Source of the DNA: an uncultured Lachnospiraceae bacterium
GTDB taxonomy: Bacteria > Bacillota > Clostridia > Lachnospirales > Lachnospiraceae
Reading direction: 5' to 3'
NCBI GenBank assembly: GCA_910580195.1
Contig: CAJTWA010000008.1
Span: 37,012 to 101,011 of the forward strand
DNA: 64,000 bases
Part shown: positions 8,178-16,246 of the stretch, piece after piece
Numbering within the stretch: the first letter of the stretch is position 1
Layout: each line of letters opens with the position of its first letter
Position numbers and translations under genes: made by a program
Notes under the pieces: generated by a model
What the model was told of the DNA's origin: nothing
Seen by the model: only the letters and a program-made list of their open reading frames with translations
Databases searched by the model: none

Positions 8178-9086
8178 TTACTGCAAAATATATTTTTCTG
8201 CAGACGTCACTGCATTCGCCCCATCCGCCGCCGCAGTCAGCACCTGCCTTAACTGCTTCGTCCTTACGTCCCCGGCTGCAAAAATGCCGTCTACGCTGGT
8301 CCTTGTGTCCTCGCCGGCTACAATATAGCCCCCTGCGTCTTGGGCTACAAGGTCTTTCACCGCGCTGGAATTGGGCTCAATGCCGACTGCAATGAATACC
8401 CCCTGCACCTGAAGTTCCCGGCTGTCCCCGTTTTTGTTTTGGACCAAGATGGAAGATACCTGCCCTTCCCCTTTGATTTCTGTCACTACGCTGTCCAAAA
8501 CAGGTTCAATATTTTCGGTTTCTTTTACTTTTTCCTGCAAAATCCTTGCCCCCCGGAACTCATCCCGGCGGTGCACCAGATAGACTTTTTCACTGCCCCT
8601 TGCAAGGAAGAGGGCGTCTTCCAAAGCTACGTCCCCGCCCCCTACCACGGCTACGGTTTTCCCTTTGAAAAAAGCCCCGTCGCAGGTAGCGCAATAGGAC
8701 ACGCCCATCCCTGCCAGCTTATCTTCCCCCGGAATCCCAAGCCTTCTGTGCGTTGCGCCGGTGGCAATAATCAGGGCTTTGGCTTCGTAAACGCCTTTTT
8801 TGGTTACGACGGTTTTTATTTCCCCATCCAGCTTTACTTCAAGGACTTGGGTATTCACAACCTCCGCCCCAAGCTGGTCTGCATGGGCGCGGAACTTCTG
8901 CCCCATCTCAAACCCTGTGATGCCCGGCAGGCCCGGGTAATTGTCCACCTCGTAGGTATCTAAAATCTGCCCGCCGCTTAATGGCTTTTCTTCAATCAGC
9001 AGTGTACTCAGCCTTGCCCGCTGGGCGTAGATGGCGGCGCTTAAGCCTGCGGGGCCGCTCCCTAAAATAATGATGTCATATTGCAT
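8178..9086 (-). CDS. trxB: thioredoxin reductase
   Basis: 302 residues. An N-terminal FAD-binding GSGPAGLSAAIYA motif (about 8-20), the redox-active CATC pair in the central NADPH domain (about 133-136), the second dinucleotide motif VGGGDVALEDALFL, and a C-terminal FAD segment with GIFAAGDVR. It reduces thioredoxin with NADPH, or with ferredoxin in some Clostridia. AAGGAGGG precedes the ATG. It is transcribed divergently from yjfB. Confidence 0.95.
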   Translation of the reverse strand: MQYDIIILGSGPAGLSAAIYAQRARLSTLLIEEKPLSGGQILDTYEVDNYPGLPGITGFEMGQKFRAHADQLGAEVVNTQVLEVKLDGEIKTVVTKKGVYEAKALIIATGATHRRLGIPGEDKLAGMGVSYCATCDGAFFKGKTVAVVGGGDVALEDALFLARGSEKVYLVHRRDEFRGARILQEKVKETENIEPVLDSVVTEIKGEGQVSSILVQNKNGDSRELQVQGVFIAVGIEPNSSAVKDLVAQDAGGYIVAGEDTRTSVDGIFAAGDVRTKQLRQVLTAAADGANAVTSAEKYILQ

Positions 9087-9104
9087 AGAAACCCTCCTTC
9101 TGTC

Positions 9105-9133
9105 TTGCTTTTTCCAATTTCCCGTGCCATAAT
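9105..9133 (+). promoter_or_regulatory. probable promoter of yjfB
   Basis: TTGCTT, 17 bp, CATAAT, with the predicted start about 30 bp upstream of the yjfB ribosome binding site. A reasonable but not perfect sigma-A match. Confidence 0.5.
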
Positions 9134-9170
9134 AAATAGGGGAAGATTCCCCAAGAAAGGAGGCGCGGTT

Positions 9171-9347
9171 ATGGATATAGCTTCTTTATCAACTGCACTC
9201 AGCATGACCCAAGTCAGCAATGATTTCGGCGCAATCATGCTGGGCAAACAACTGGACACCATGGAAAATATGGGCGATTCCATGATAAAGCTGATGGAAC
9301 AGTCTGTAAACCCGCATATCGGCGGAAATATCGATATTTCTATCTGA
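9171..9347 (+). CDS. yjfB: YjfB family small protein
   Basis: 58 residues starting MDIASLSTALS. The N-terminal pattern, the Met-rich middle and the ending resemble the YjfB family, annotated as putative motility protein and found mainly in flagellated Firmicutes. AAGAAAGGAGG lies directly upstream of the chosen ATG, so an in-frame extension to 9081 is rejected. It has its own promoter-like sequence and a downstream terminator. Its function is unknown. The FliD-like protein at 42.9 kb is the only other motility-related gene in the window. Confidence 0.8.
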   Translation: MDIASLSTALSMTQVSNDFGAIMLGKQLDTMENMGDSMIKLMEQSVNPHIGGNIDISI

Positions 9348-9354
9348 TGTCCCT

Positions 9355-9396
9355 GAAAATGGCATCCCGTGGAGGGGTGCCGTTTTTGGGCCTTTG
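9355..9396 (+). terminator. terminator downstream of yjfB
   Basis: ATGGCATCCC pairs with GGGGTGCCGT, followed by TTTTT on the plus strand. Confidence 0.75.
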
Positions 9397-9519
9397 GGAG
9401 CCGGACGGCAATCTTTTGGCGAGAATTCGCCTAAGCTGGCTTTTCTAAGGAACGCCGGATCAGGGCCGGACGGCATTTTTTTTATCTTAACCTTAATAAT
9501 ATCCCCATGCTTCCATTGG

Positions 9520-10482
9520 TTATGCGGCCATCTCCAGAAAAATACTCATTCCCATCATCCCAAAAGACACTAGGATAGCAAGGATTAATGGAACCGTGAT
9601 AATTTTTTCCCTTGTGCCGCCGGAAAACATGTGCTTTACGTAATCCCAGCGGCGGTTGATTTTGCAGATGGCAATGTAGATGCCTACTGCGCCGCAGGTA
9701 GTGCCGATGGCGATTACGCCCCAAATTGCAATCCCCATAAGGAACATAAAGAGCTCGCCCCGGCCCATGGTGGAGGCGTAGCCCCCTGCCTGTACCTGCA
9801 TGTCAAGGTCCATGCCCAGCTTTTGGTATAAGATTGGGAGCAGGAACGTCATGGCGACGCTGGTGGCATTTAAGGTAAAATGTGCAACCATGGAGCTGAA
9901 AACGCTGCCGGTGGCTTCTACCAGAAATGCCAAGTATACCCCGAGGGCAAATGCATAGATGAACTGGTTCAGGTTCATATGCATACAGCCGAACAAAAAG
10001 CCGCTTAAGAAGATGGCCGGGAGCATCCTGCTCTTCTTATAAGTAGAAAACAGCACGCCCCGGAACAGGAATTCCTCCACACAGGCCGGGAGTATTGCCG
10101 TAAACAGCAGGCTTAAGAAAAAGCTCTGCCCCTGCATCATATCCATGACTGCCATGGAACCCGAGGTGGTAAAAATCATAGAAATGGCGTTCAGCACAAT
10201 AATTAAGGGGTACATCAGGTAGGTGCATATTACAACCAGCACGATGGTGGCAATGTTAATTTTCCGGTATGGGACATAGTCCCGCACCCTCCCGCCCCTG
10301 CGCCTGCAATAGAAAAACGCCGGCAAAAACACCAGAAGCTGGGACAGCAAAATGGATGCATAACTGGACATCCCTGCATATTGCGGGACAAAAGCCGCCA
10401 GCAGGCTGAGCCCAAGGCTGACCCCTACATAAAGCAGCACAGTCCCAAGGAATACACGGTTCACATTTTTATTTTCAGACAT
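9520..10482 (-). CDS. CPBP family intramembrane protease
   Basis: 320 residues with about eight hydrophobic helices. The CPBP (Abi/CAAX) motifs are all present: EEFLFRG (about 136-142), a histidine in FGCMHMN (about 165-171), and HFTLN (about 201-205) for the third motif. Such proteins are glutamic-type intramembrane endopeptidases; in bacteria roles include bacteriocin immunity and membrane protein processing. It ends with an additional hydrophobic region. It lies 11 bp downstream of cvfB and is probably co-transcribed with it. The substrate is unknown. Confidence 0.85.
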   Translation of the reverse strand: MSENKNVNRVFLGTVLLYVGVSLGLSLLAAFVPQYAGMSSYASILLSQLLVFLPAFFYCRRRGGRVRDYVPYRKINIATIVLVVICTYLMYPLIIVLNAISMIFTTSGSMAVMDMMQGQSFFLSLLFTAILPACVEEFLFRGVLFSTYKKSRMLPAIFLSGFLFGCMHMNLNQFIYAFALGVYLAFLVEATGSVFSSMVAHFTLNATSVAMTFLLPILYQKLGMDLDMQVQAGGYASTMGRGELFMFLMGIAIWGVIAIGTTCGAVGIYIAICKINRRWDYVKHMFSGGTREKIITVPLILAILVSFGMMGMSIFLEMAA

Positions 10483-10493
10483 CCCCTGCCCTC

Positions 10494-11330
10494 CTATAAT
10501 TTGAAAATACCCTCGCTTGTAATCTTTATTCTCCGTTCTTTATATAAATGCCCTACCGCACGCTTAAAGGCATTTTTGCTCATTTTTGCCTCGCCCATAA
10601 TGACTTCCGGCGACGCCTTGTCATTAAAGGGCAGCGCCCCGCCATATTCCTCAATCAGTTCCATCACATGCAGCGCATCTTTGTCCATCTGCATATAGGC
10701 TTTTTCCCGGAGCGTCAAGTCTAACTTGCCATCCGGCTTCACCCCTGTAACCCTTGCCTCCACCACATCCCCAATCCGCAGGGAGCTGTGGTCCTCATGG
10801 CTTGGGATCAGCGCAGAAAAACAGTTGTCCACCGCCACAAAGGCCCCGAAATTCCCGCTGAACTCATAGACCCGGCCATGGACCATATCCCCCGGGCTAT
10901 ACGGGGAATCTGTCCGTAACAAATCGTAAATCCCCTTCATGCTGGCGCAAAGCCGTTTGCTCTTGTCAAGGTACAGCCTTACCATGATTTCGTCATTCTC
11001 CTGCAGCTTGGTAATCTGTTCCTTGTAGGGGAGGAACAAGTCTTTTTCCAAGCCCCAGTCCAGAAATGCCCCAATCTGCTGGACGGATGCAACCTTAAGG
11101 GGGCGCGCCTCCCCCATGGTAAGCTTGGGGGTTTGGGTGGTTGAGATCATACGGTCCTTAGAATCCCGGTAGAGGAACACTTCAAGCACATCGCCAATCT
11201 CTGTCCCTTCTGGCACCTGCTTGGCCGGGAGCAGCACCCTTGTGCCATCTTCCTCATGTTCCGCCAGATATACGCCGAACTCCACTTTCTTCACTACGAT
11301 AAGTTCCTGTTTTTCTCCTAACCGCATCAT
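10494..11330 (-). CDS. cvfB: CvfB/YitL family S1-like RNA-binding protein
   Basis: 278 residues. Three S1-like OB folds (about 1-60, 70-130 and 145-215) precede a C-terminal winged helix domain (about 225-278), the CvfB/YitL architecture. CvfB affects virulence gene expression in Staphylococcus. The start ATG overlaps the thioesterase stop codon as ATGA; a second ATG follows immediately, so the start may be one residue later. AGGAAAAAG serves as ribosome binding site. Confidence 0.88.
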   Translation of the reverse strand: MMRLGEKQELIVVKKVEFGVYLAEHEEDGTRVLLPAKQVPEGTEIGDVLEVFLYRDSKDRMISTTQTPKLTMGEARPLKVASVQQIGAFLDWGLEKDLFLPYKEQITKLQENDEIMVRLYLDKSKRLCASMKGIYDLLRTDSPYSPGDMVHGRVYEFSGNFGAFVAVDNCFSALIPSHEDHSSLRIGDVVEARVTGVKPDGKLDLTLREKAYMQMDKDALHVMELIEEYGGALPFNDKASPEVIMGEAKMSKNAFKRAVGHLYKERRIKITSEGIFKL

Positions 11331-12037
11331 TCTTTTTCCTCCAATTCTATGACGGCATAGGGGGTTCCTTCCCTGTCTGCCAAGCTCACTGTCACCTTGT
11401 TCCCTTCCTGCACGGCATAGGGGTATATCATATCCCCATAAACGGCCGCCTTCCGGTATTCCGTTTTCATTTTCCCCGTTACGAAGCCCCGGGGCAGGTA
11501 TTCCTGGGCCATGCACACATATTTCCCATTGTTGACATGCTGGTTGGTATCAATGTGGTATTTGTGCACCGGAAATGGCTCCTTTGCCTCCATCCCTTTT
11601 GGCAGGAGGATTTTCCTTGGGGCTTTTCCCATGGGAAGCTGCGGGAAAAACTCATAGGCATCGGCCATTTCCTGCAATACCCTTGTGGGCCGCCCAGTCT
11701 TTACATCCAGCAGCACCCACACAGAATTTGCCCGGGCGCAGAGTTCCTCCCCCGCCCCTTTTATGGTAAAATTCCGGTAGCCGAAAAAACTTTTAAAGTC
11801 ATAAGGCCACGTGCTGACGGTAATATCCTCCCCGTAGGCCGGGTAACGGCTAATCTCCACCTGCCATGAAGTCAGCACCCATGCCAGCTTCTTCCCTGCC
11901 ATAAACGAAAGGCCGACCCCCAGTTCCTCTGACTGGAAAAAACTGCAATCCTGAAAATAATCCAAGATAGAATTCAGCTTGATATGCCCTTCACTGTCCA
12001 CTTCACTGTATCGGACCTTGCTCTCAAAACTGTACAT
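11327..12037 (-). CDS. acyl-ACP thioesterase
   Basis: 236 residues with two hotdog domains. The first contains the N-terminal helix with LDYFQDCSFFQSEELG and the second the motif DTNQHVNNGKY, matching the catalytic Asn-His-Asn pattern of FatA-type acyl-ACP thioesterases. Length agrees with bacterial members. It releases fatty acids from acyl carrier protein. The ATG at 12037 is preceded by GGAGGAAG; a TTG four codons upstream overlaps that site and is unlikely. It is coupled to cvfB by an ATGA overlap. Confidence 0.85.
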   Translation of the reverse strand: MYSFESKVRYSEVDSEGHIKLNSILDYFQDCSFFQSEELGVGLSFMAGKKLAWVLTSWQVEISRYPAYGEDITVSTWPYDFKSFFGYRNFTIKGAGEELCARANSVWVLLDVKTGRPTRVLQEMADAYEFFPQLPMGKAPRKILLPKGMEAKEPFPVHKYHIDTNQHVNNGKYVCMAQEYLPRGFVTGKMKTEYRKAAVYGDMIYPYAVQEGNKVTVSLADREGTPYAVIELEEKE

Positions 12038-12138
12038 ATCTTCCTCCAAATATCTCCCAAATTCGGTTCACATGCAATAGAAGCAATGCTCCCCAGCTTC
12101 ACAGCGCTGCCCTTAAGGGAACTCCCCTTTGCAGCTTA

Positions 12139-12171
12139 ACAAAAAACCCATCACGCTGTGTGATGGGTTCC
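12139..12171 (-). terminator. terminator downstream of tRNA-Gln
   Basis: ACCCATCAC pairs with GTGATGGGT and is followed on the minus strand by TTTTTT, just after the tRNA 3' end. Confidence 0.85.
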
Positions 12172-12174
12172 AAG

Positions 12175-12246
12175 CTGGCCCACAAGGATTCGAACCTTGA
12201 AATGACGGAGTCAGAGTCCGTTGCCTTACCATTTGGCGATGGGCCA
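12175..12246 (-). tRNA. tRNA-Gln (anticodon CTG)
   Basis: 72 nt. Acceptor stem TGGCCCA pairs with TGGGCCA, discriminator G, T-arm GGTTCGAATCC, and anticodon stem ACGGA/TCCGT enclosing CTCTGAC, which puts CTG at the anticodon (codon CAG). CCA is not encoded. A terminator follows. Confidence 0.95.
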
Positions 12247-12302
12247 TTGTTTTTCAACAAGATGTATTATATATGAATTCTGGAAAAAAAGCAAGTACTT
12301 TT

Positions 12303-12947
12303 TTAAAAAATTTTTATTTGCCCATCAACCATTGCAAATTCCGCCAGTTCCCCGTCACAAAACCCTGCCGTCCCATTGGTGGCTTCGGTGATTTCCTGCT
12401 TTAATTTCTCCACCTGCCCTGTTGGGATTACAAGCTCCGTCACCACCCGGTCCGTGTAGCTGGTGCCTATGGCTGGCATTTGGTTTTTTGCAAGGATGTA
12501 TTGGATTTTCCCAATGCTGTCATAGCCGCAGTCAATTTTCAGGCCCCTGCCCTGTATTTTTTCAATGATGGCGCTGTTCTTAAGCCCTTCCTGCACGGCT
12601 TTCTGGTAGGCGCGCACCAGCCCGCCAGTCCCAAGGAGCGTCCCGCCGAAATACCGGGTCACTACTACTGCGGCGTTGTGGATATCCTCCTTTAGCAGCA
12701 CATCCAGCATAGGCCGCCCAGCCGTCCCGGCAGGCTCCCCGTCGTCGCTGCACCGCTGCAGGTTCTGGTTTTCCCCTGCCACAAAGGCATAACAGTTGTG
12801 GCGGGCGTCCCAATACTGCTTTTTCATCCTCCCAATAAATGCAAGGGCATCCTCTTCAGATTCAATTGTTTCAAATGTTGCGATAAAGCGGGATTTTTTT
12901 TCCACAATCTCGCCGCTCCCGCCCCGGTACAATGTTTTCATCGGCAT
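12303..12947 (-). CDS. yigZ: YigZ/IMPACT family protein
   Basis: 214 residues. The N-terminal UPF0029 domain includes EKKSRFIATF (about 16-25), DARHNCYAF and the signature RCSDDGEPAGTAGRPML (about 66-82), followed by VVVTRYFGG; the C-terminal DUF1949-like domain spans about 140-210. The cellular role is unclear; the family may act in translation control. A second ATG two codons in is equally plausible; AAGGAAA lies close to the first. Confidence 0.88.
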   Translation of the reverse strand: MPMKTLYRGGSGEIVEKKSRFIATFETIESEEDALAFIGRMKKQYWDARHNCYAFVAGENQNLQRCSDDGEPAGTAGRPMLDVLLKEDIHNAAVVVTRYFGGTLLGTGGLVRAYQKAVQEGLKNSAIIEKIQGRGLKIDCGYDSIGKIQYILAKNQMPAIGTSYTDRVVTELVIPTGQVEKLKQEITEATNGTAGFCDGELAEFAMVDGQIKIF

Positions 12948-13011
12948 ATTTCCTTACCTTTTCTAAAAACCGGGGCAACCGCCATAAAGCGGCAGCCCCG
13001 GTTTCCCTTAA

Positions 13012-14193
13012 TTAAAAGTCAACTTCTGTCCCATAATATGTACAGGTGAATAATTTCTCCATGGTAGCCGGGTCAATTTCCCTTGGGTTGGAGCCTGTGC
13101 AGGCATCCCCCACCGCGCGTTCTGCAATGCCGGAAACCTTCTCTTTAAATTCATCCTCATTAATCCCGAAGCCCTTTAAGGTCTTTGGAATGTTAAGCCT
13201 TACGTTAAAGTCGTCAATCTTCGCGCAGAGGCTGTTGACAAGGGCTTTCTCAGACGTGCCCTCTAAGCCCATCCTGCGTGCGATTTCTGCATAACGCTTG
13301 GATGCAACCGGGTCTTTTGCATTGAATTTGATGACATAGGGCAGGTAGATTGCATTTGCGCACCCATGGGGGATATGGCCGGTGGAAAATGCTGCGCCGG
13401 TCTTATGCGCCATGGAGTGTACGATGCCAAGAAGCGCATTGGAAAATGCCATCCCTGCAAGGCACTGTGCATAGTGCATCTGTTCCCTTGCTGCCATATT
13501 GCAGTTGTAGGACGCCGGAAGGTAATCCAGTACCATTTCAATGGCCTGCAGCGCAAGCGGGTCGGTAAATGGGCAGTTCAGCGTGGAAACATAGGCTTCA
13601 ATGGCATGTGTCAGCGCATCCATGCCAGTGTATGCAACCTGCTTTGGCGGAAGCCCTGCCACAAGGTCTGGGTCTACGATGGCTACGTCCGGGGTAATGT
13701 TGAAGTCTGCCAGCGGGTATTTTACCCCTGTCTGGTAATTGGTGATAACGGAAAAAGCGGTCACTTCCGTTGCTGTCCCGGAGGTTGTGGGGATTGCGCA
13801 GAATTTTGCCTTCTGGCGCAGTTCCGGGAAGTTAAAGGGGATGCACAAATCTTCAAAGGTGGTGTCTGGGTACTCATAAAATGCCCACATTGCCTTTGCT
13901 GCGTCAATGGGGGAGCCGCCGCCCATGGAAACAATCCAGTCCGGCTGGAACTTCCGCATTGCTTCTGCGCCCTTCATGACAGTTTCTACGGATGGGTCTG
14001 GCTCTACGCCTTCAAATACTTCTACTTCCATCCCTGCTTCTTTTAAGTAGCTTACGGCTTTGTCAAGGAAGCCTTGGCGCTTCATGGAGCCGCCGCCTAC
14101 TACGAGGATGGCTTTGTTCCCCTTTAAGTTCTTGAGTTCCTCCAAGCAGCCTTGGCCGTGGTATACGTCCCTTGGTAATGTAAATCTCGCCAT
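13012..14193 (-). CDS. iron-containing alcohol dehydrogenase
   Basis: 393 residues. An N-terminal nucleotide-binding half with VVGGGSMKRQG and the family motif GGGSPIDAAKAMW (about 91-103). The C-terminal helical half has the metal-binding Asp and His residues in GMDALTHAIEAY and in HSMAHKTGAAFSTGHIPHG. Group III Fe-ADHs oxidise or reduce short-chain alcohols and aldehydes; many clostridial ones are NADPH-dependent butanol or ethanol dehydrogenases. Exact substrate not determinable. It appears monocistronic, with GGAGAA near the start. Confidence 0.92.
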   Translation of the reverse strand: MARFTLPRDVYHGQGCLEELKNLKGNKAILVVGGGSMKRQGFLDKAVSYLKEAGMEVEVFEGVEPDPSVETVMKGAEAMRKFQPDWIVSMGGGSPIDAAKAMWAFYEYPDTTFEDLCIPFNFPELRQKAKFCAIPTTSGTATEVTAFSVITNYQTGVKYPLADFNITPDVAIVDPDLVAGLPPKQVAYTGMDALTHAIEAYVSTLNCPFTDPLALQAIEMVLDYLPASYNCNMAAREQMHYAQCLAGMAFSNALLGIVHSMAHKTGAAFSTGHIPHGCANAIYLPYVIKFNAKDPVASKRYAEIARRMGLEGTSEKALVNSLCAKIDDFNVRLNIPKTLKGFGINEDEFKEKVSGIAERAVGDACTGSNPREIDPATMEKLFTCTYYGTEVDF

Positions 14194-14364
14194 AGTAATC
14201 TTCTCCTTTGCTTTTTCTTCTTATTATAGCATTGTGAAGGGGAGTTTTCAATTGGAAAAGTGGGATTCTTCGCAACTTGTAAAGAAGGCAGGAATTTTAA
14301 TCCCGAAAGATACAGGTTTTCAATACTTCTCCCCCTACATAACATTTTAAGGCTGCCGCAGATG

Positions 14365-14601
14365 CTATTTTACACTGCACAAGCTGCCAGAAAGCTGCTC
14401 TACTTCTACGGTACTAAGGCCTGTATCTTCCGCGATTTCCTGTACCGTCATTTTTCCCCTTTTCAACATCCTGAGCGCTGTTTCCCTCTGGTTTTGGCTA
14501 ATCCCTTGGCTAATCCCCTGGCTAATCCCTTGGCTAATCCCTTGGCTAATCCCCTGATTCAAAATAGTCCTTGCGCTTGTTTCAATCAATGCTCCGCTCA
14601 T
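14365..14601 (-). CDS. stand-alone Rpn C-terminal domain (RpnS-like)
   Basis: 78 residues. A short N-terminal helix leads into five tandem four-residue repeats (Gly-Ile-Ser-Gln), then a helical segment NQRETALRMLKRGKMTVQEI and a helix-turn-helix-like end AEDTGLSTVEVEQL. This matches only the C-terminal part of Rpn-family nucleases; the PD-(D/E)XK nuclease region is absent and no upstream fragment is visible. AGGTGAT sits just before the paired ATG codons, so translation is plausible. It could be a pseudogene remnant of an Rpn gene or a free antitoxin. The coding frame continues open upstream into the 3' end of the DUF2142 gene. Confidence 0.6.
   Translation of the reverse strand: MSGALIETSARTILNQGISQGISQGISQGISQGISQNQRETALRMLKRGKMTVQEIAEDTGLSTVEVEQLSGSLCSVK
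14497..14556. repeat. 12-bp tandem repeat, five copies
   Basis: Units of GGCTAATCCCTT or GGCTAATCCCCT encode the Gly-Ile-Ser-Gln repeats on the minus strand. Four-residue repeats of variable number are characteristic of Rpn C-termini. Confidence 0.9.
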
Positions 14602-14632
14602 CATATCACCTACGCCCTTCTGCACATACCGC

Positions 14633-16204
14633 CTAATATAAGTTGATGGCATACACCCACACTGCATGGATGGAAACAAAAGCACAGACCGCCAGCACAA
14701 TGCCATTATAATACTCCCTCTTTACCCTTATCTTCACCTTGCCCCGCAGCCGGCCCATCATCTTCCCGCTTCCCAAAGAATACAGCACCGGGAACATCAG
14801 CGGCGCAATATAACGGTACTGGCATCCCTCAATCTTATTGCTACCCACCGCCGTAATAGCAACATACATAGAAGTTACCACCAGGCACACGATGCCGAAG
14901 GACAGGACATACGTTGCAACCCTTGGAGCCAAGGCAATCCCTGCGTCATACTCATTCTTATCCGTAAAGGCCGCTACTGCCACTGTCACCACCATCAAAG
15001 ATGAAAATACGGTAGGCTCAAGATCCGTAAGGTACTGCAAATGGGAGAAATACCGGTTCGCAGATTTCAGGGACAGGTAATCCCACAGGAACCCCAATAA
15101 TGTCTTTGTGTATTCCAAAGGGTGGGAAAAAATATAAGAAACCTGCCCCAAGGAATCTACCCCCGCCCCGCCCCGGGCATCTTGGATGGAACCCGGCGCA
15201 ACAAACATCAGGGCCACTTTCGCGCCTACAGCGGCAACCACGCACACCGCAGCAACTACCATAATCTTTTTCTGCAATGGGCTTACAAATTTTTCCTCCG
15301 GCAAAAACAAGGCCAGCAGCACCAGCGGGATATACAGCATCTTCGGCCCTACGCCGATAAAAAACGCAAGCAGCATACAAACCCATTCCCAGACAGACAT
15401 CTTTTTCTCCGGCTGCTGCAACTCCCCGAAAAAGCAGCAGGTGCCATATAAGAGCCATGCCGTAATCCAGTGGTCGTAAGAATAAGAAGAGGCCATAAAG
15501 ATGTTAAATGGGATTAAAGCCACGGCTGCCGCCAGAATCTTGCCGGACTTTAATTTACGGATAGAAAGGAATACTAAAATGGCATAAAACAGCATACTAA
15601 ACCAGCGCCCCGCCATAAATGCCATATGGTAAGGCAAGCCCATCAGCCGCCCCAGCCAGAGCCCGAACCCGGCTGGCATATAACAGAGGTTCCTGTAGCG
15701 GGGCCAGTACCTTCCCGGCAGTGTTTTTTCCTTCTGGTGGTACAATTCATCTATTTTCTGGTAAGTTTCTTTCTGGCTCTTTCTGTCATAATTTTTATGT
15801 TCCAGCGCCGTTTCCAAGAAGCAGTCCTTATCGGCATAATAGTATTCCGCCTTCATTACATCAGGGTTTAGGAGATGGGACATGGCCATGGAACAGTTGT
15901 AATGCCATTCATCATCCCAAGAAATCCCCGTGCTGGCAGGGACCGCCAAGGCATACAAGGTACCCACGCTTAAAGTCACCACAAGGGCCGCTACCTCCGC
16001 CTTCCTGGCAACAATATCCCGGAAACATGCCCAACATGCCAAAAGCTCCAGCGCCACAAAAATGCCCAGGTACCTTCCCCAGTAAAAACTGTCTTTCCCA
16101 TAGAAGAAAAAGGCAAGCACCCGTTCCATCCCAAACGCCGCTACTGCCGCGGCCGCAAGAACCGCAGCCAATTTCCTGAAATCTTTATTGATGGCCCATT
16201 TCAT
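14633..16204 (-). CDS. DUF2142 family polytopic membrane protein
   Basis: 523 residues with about 11-12 hydrophobic helices. After two N-terminal helices the first extracytoplasmic loop contains ISWDDEWHY (about 114-122), and a late segment contains EGCQYRYIAPLMFPVLY (about 457-473), both typical of DUF2142 proteins. These resemble glycosyltransferases of the GT-C type that use lipid-linked sugars. It is the last gene of the glycopolymer cluster, 42 bp after the methyltransferase gene, and may modify the exported polymer outside the cell. Activity is inferred only from fold and context. Confidence 0.75.
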   Translation of the reverse strand: MKWAINKDFRKLAAVLAAAAVAAFGMERVLAFFFYGKDSFYWGRYLGIFVALELLACWACFRDIVARKAEVAALVVTLSVGTLYALAVPASTGISWDDEWHYNCSMAMSHLLNPDVMKAEYYYADKDCFLETALEHKNYDRKSQKETYQKIDELYHQKEKTLPGRYWPRYRNLCYMPAGFGLWLGRLMGLPYHMAFMAGRWFSMLFYAILVFLSIRKLKSGKILAAAVALIPFNIFMASSYSYDHWITAWLLYGTCCFFGELQQPEKKMSVWEWVCMLLAFFIGVGPKMLYIPLVLLALFLPEEKFVSPLQKKIMVVAAVCVVAAVGAKVALMFVAPGSIQDARGGAGVDSLGQVSYIFSHPLEYTKTLLGFLWDYLSLKSANRYFSHLQYLTDLEPTVFSSLMVVTVAVAAFTDKNEYDAGIALAPRVATYVLSFGIVCLVVTSMYVAITAVGSNKIEGCQYRYIAPLMFPVLYSLGSGKMMGRLRGKVKIRVKREYYNGIVLAVCAFVSIHAVWVYAINLY

Positions 16205-16246
16205 CTGACTTTTCTCCTTTAATAAAAAACGGATGCCCCTATGCCC

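Noticed and set aside
8340..8963. Plus-strand open frame of 207 codons
   Set aside because: Antisense to trxB, no recognisable features.
15619..16179. Plus-strand open frame of 186 codons
   Set aside because: Antisense to the DUF2142 gene; composition is that of a shadow frame rich in Pro and Ser.
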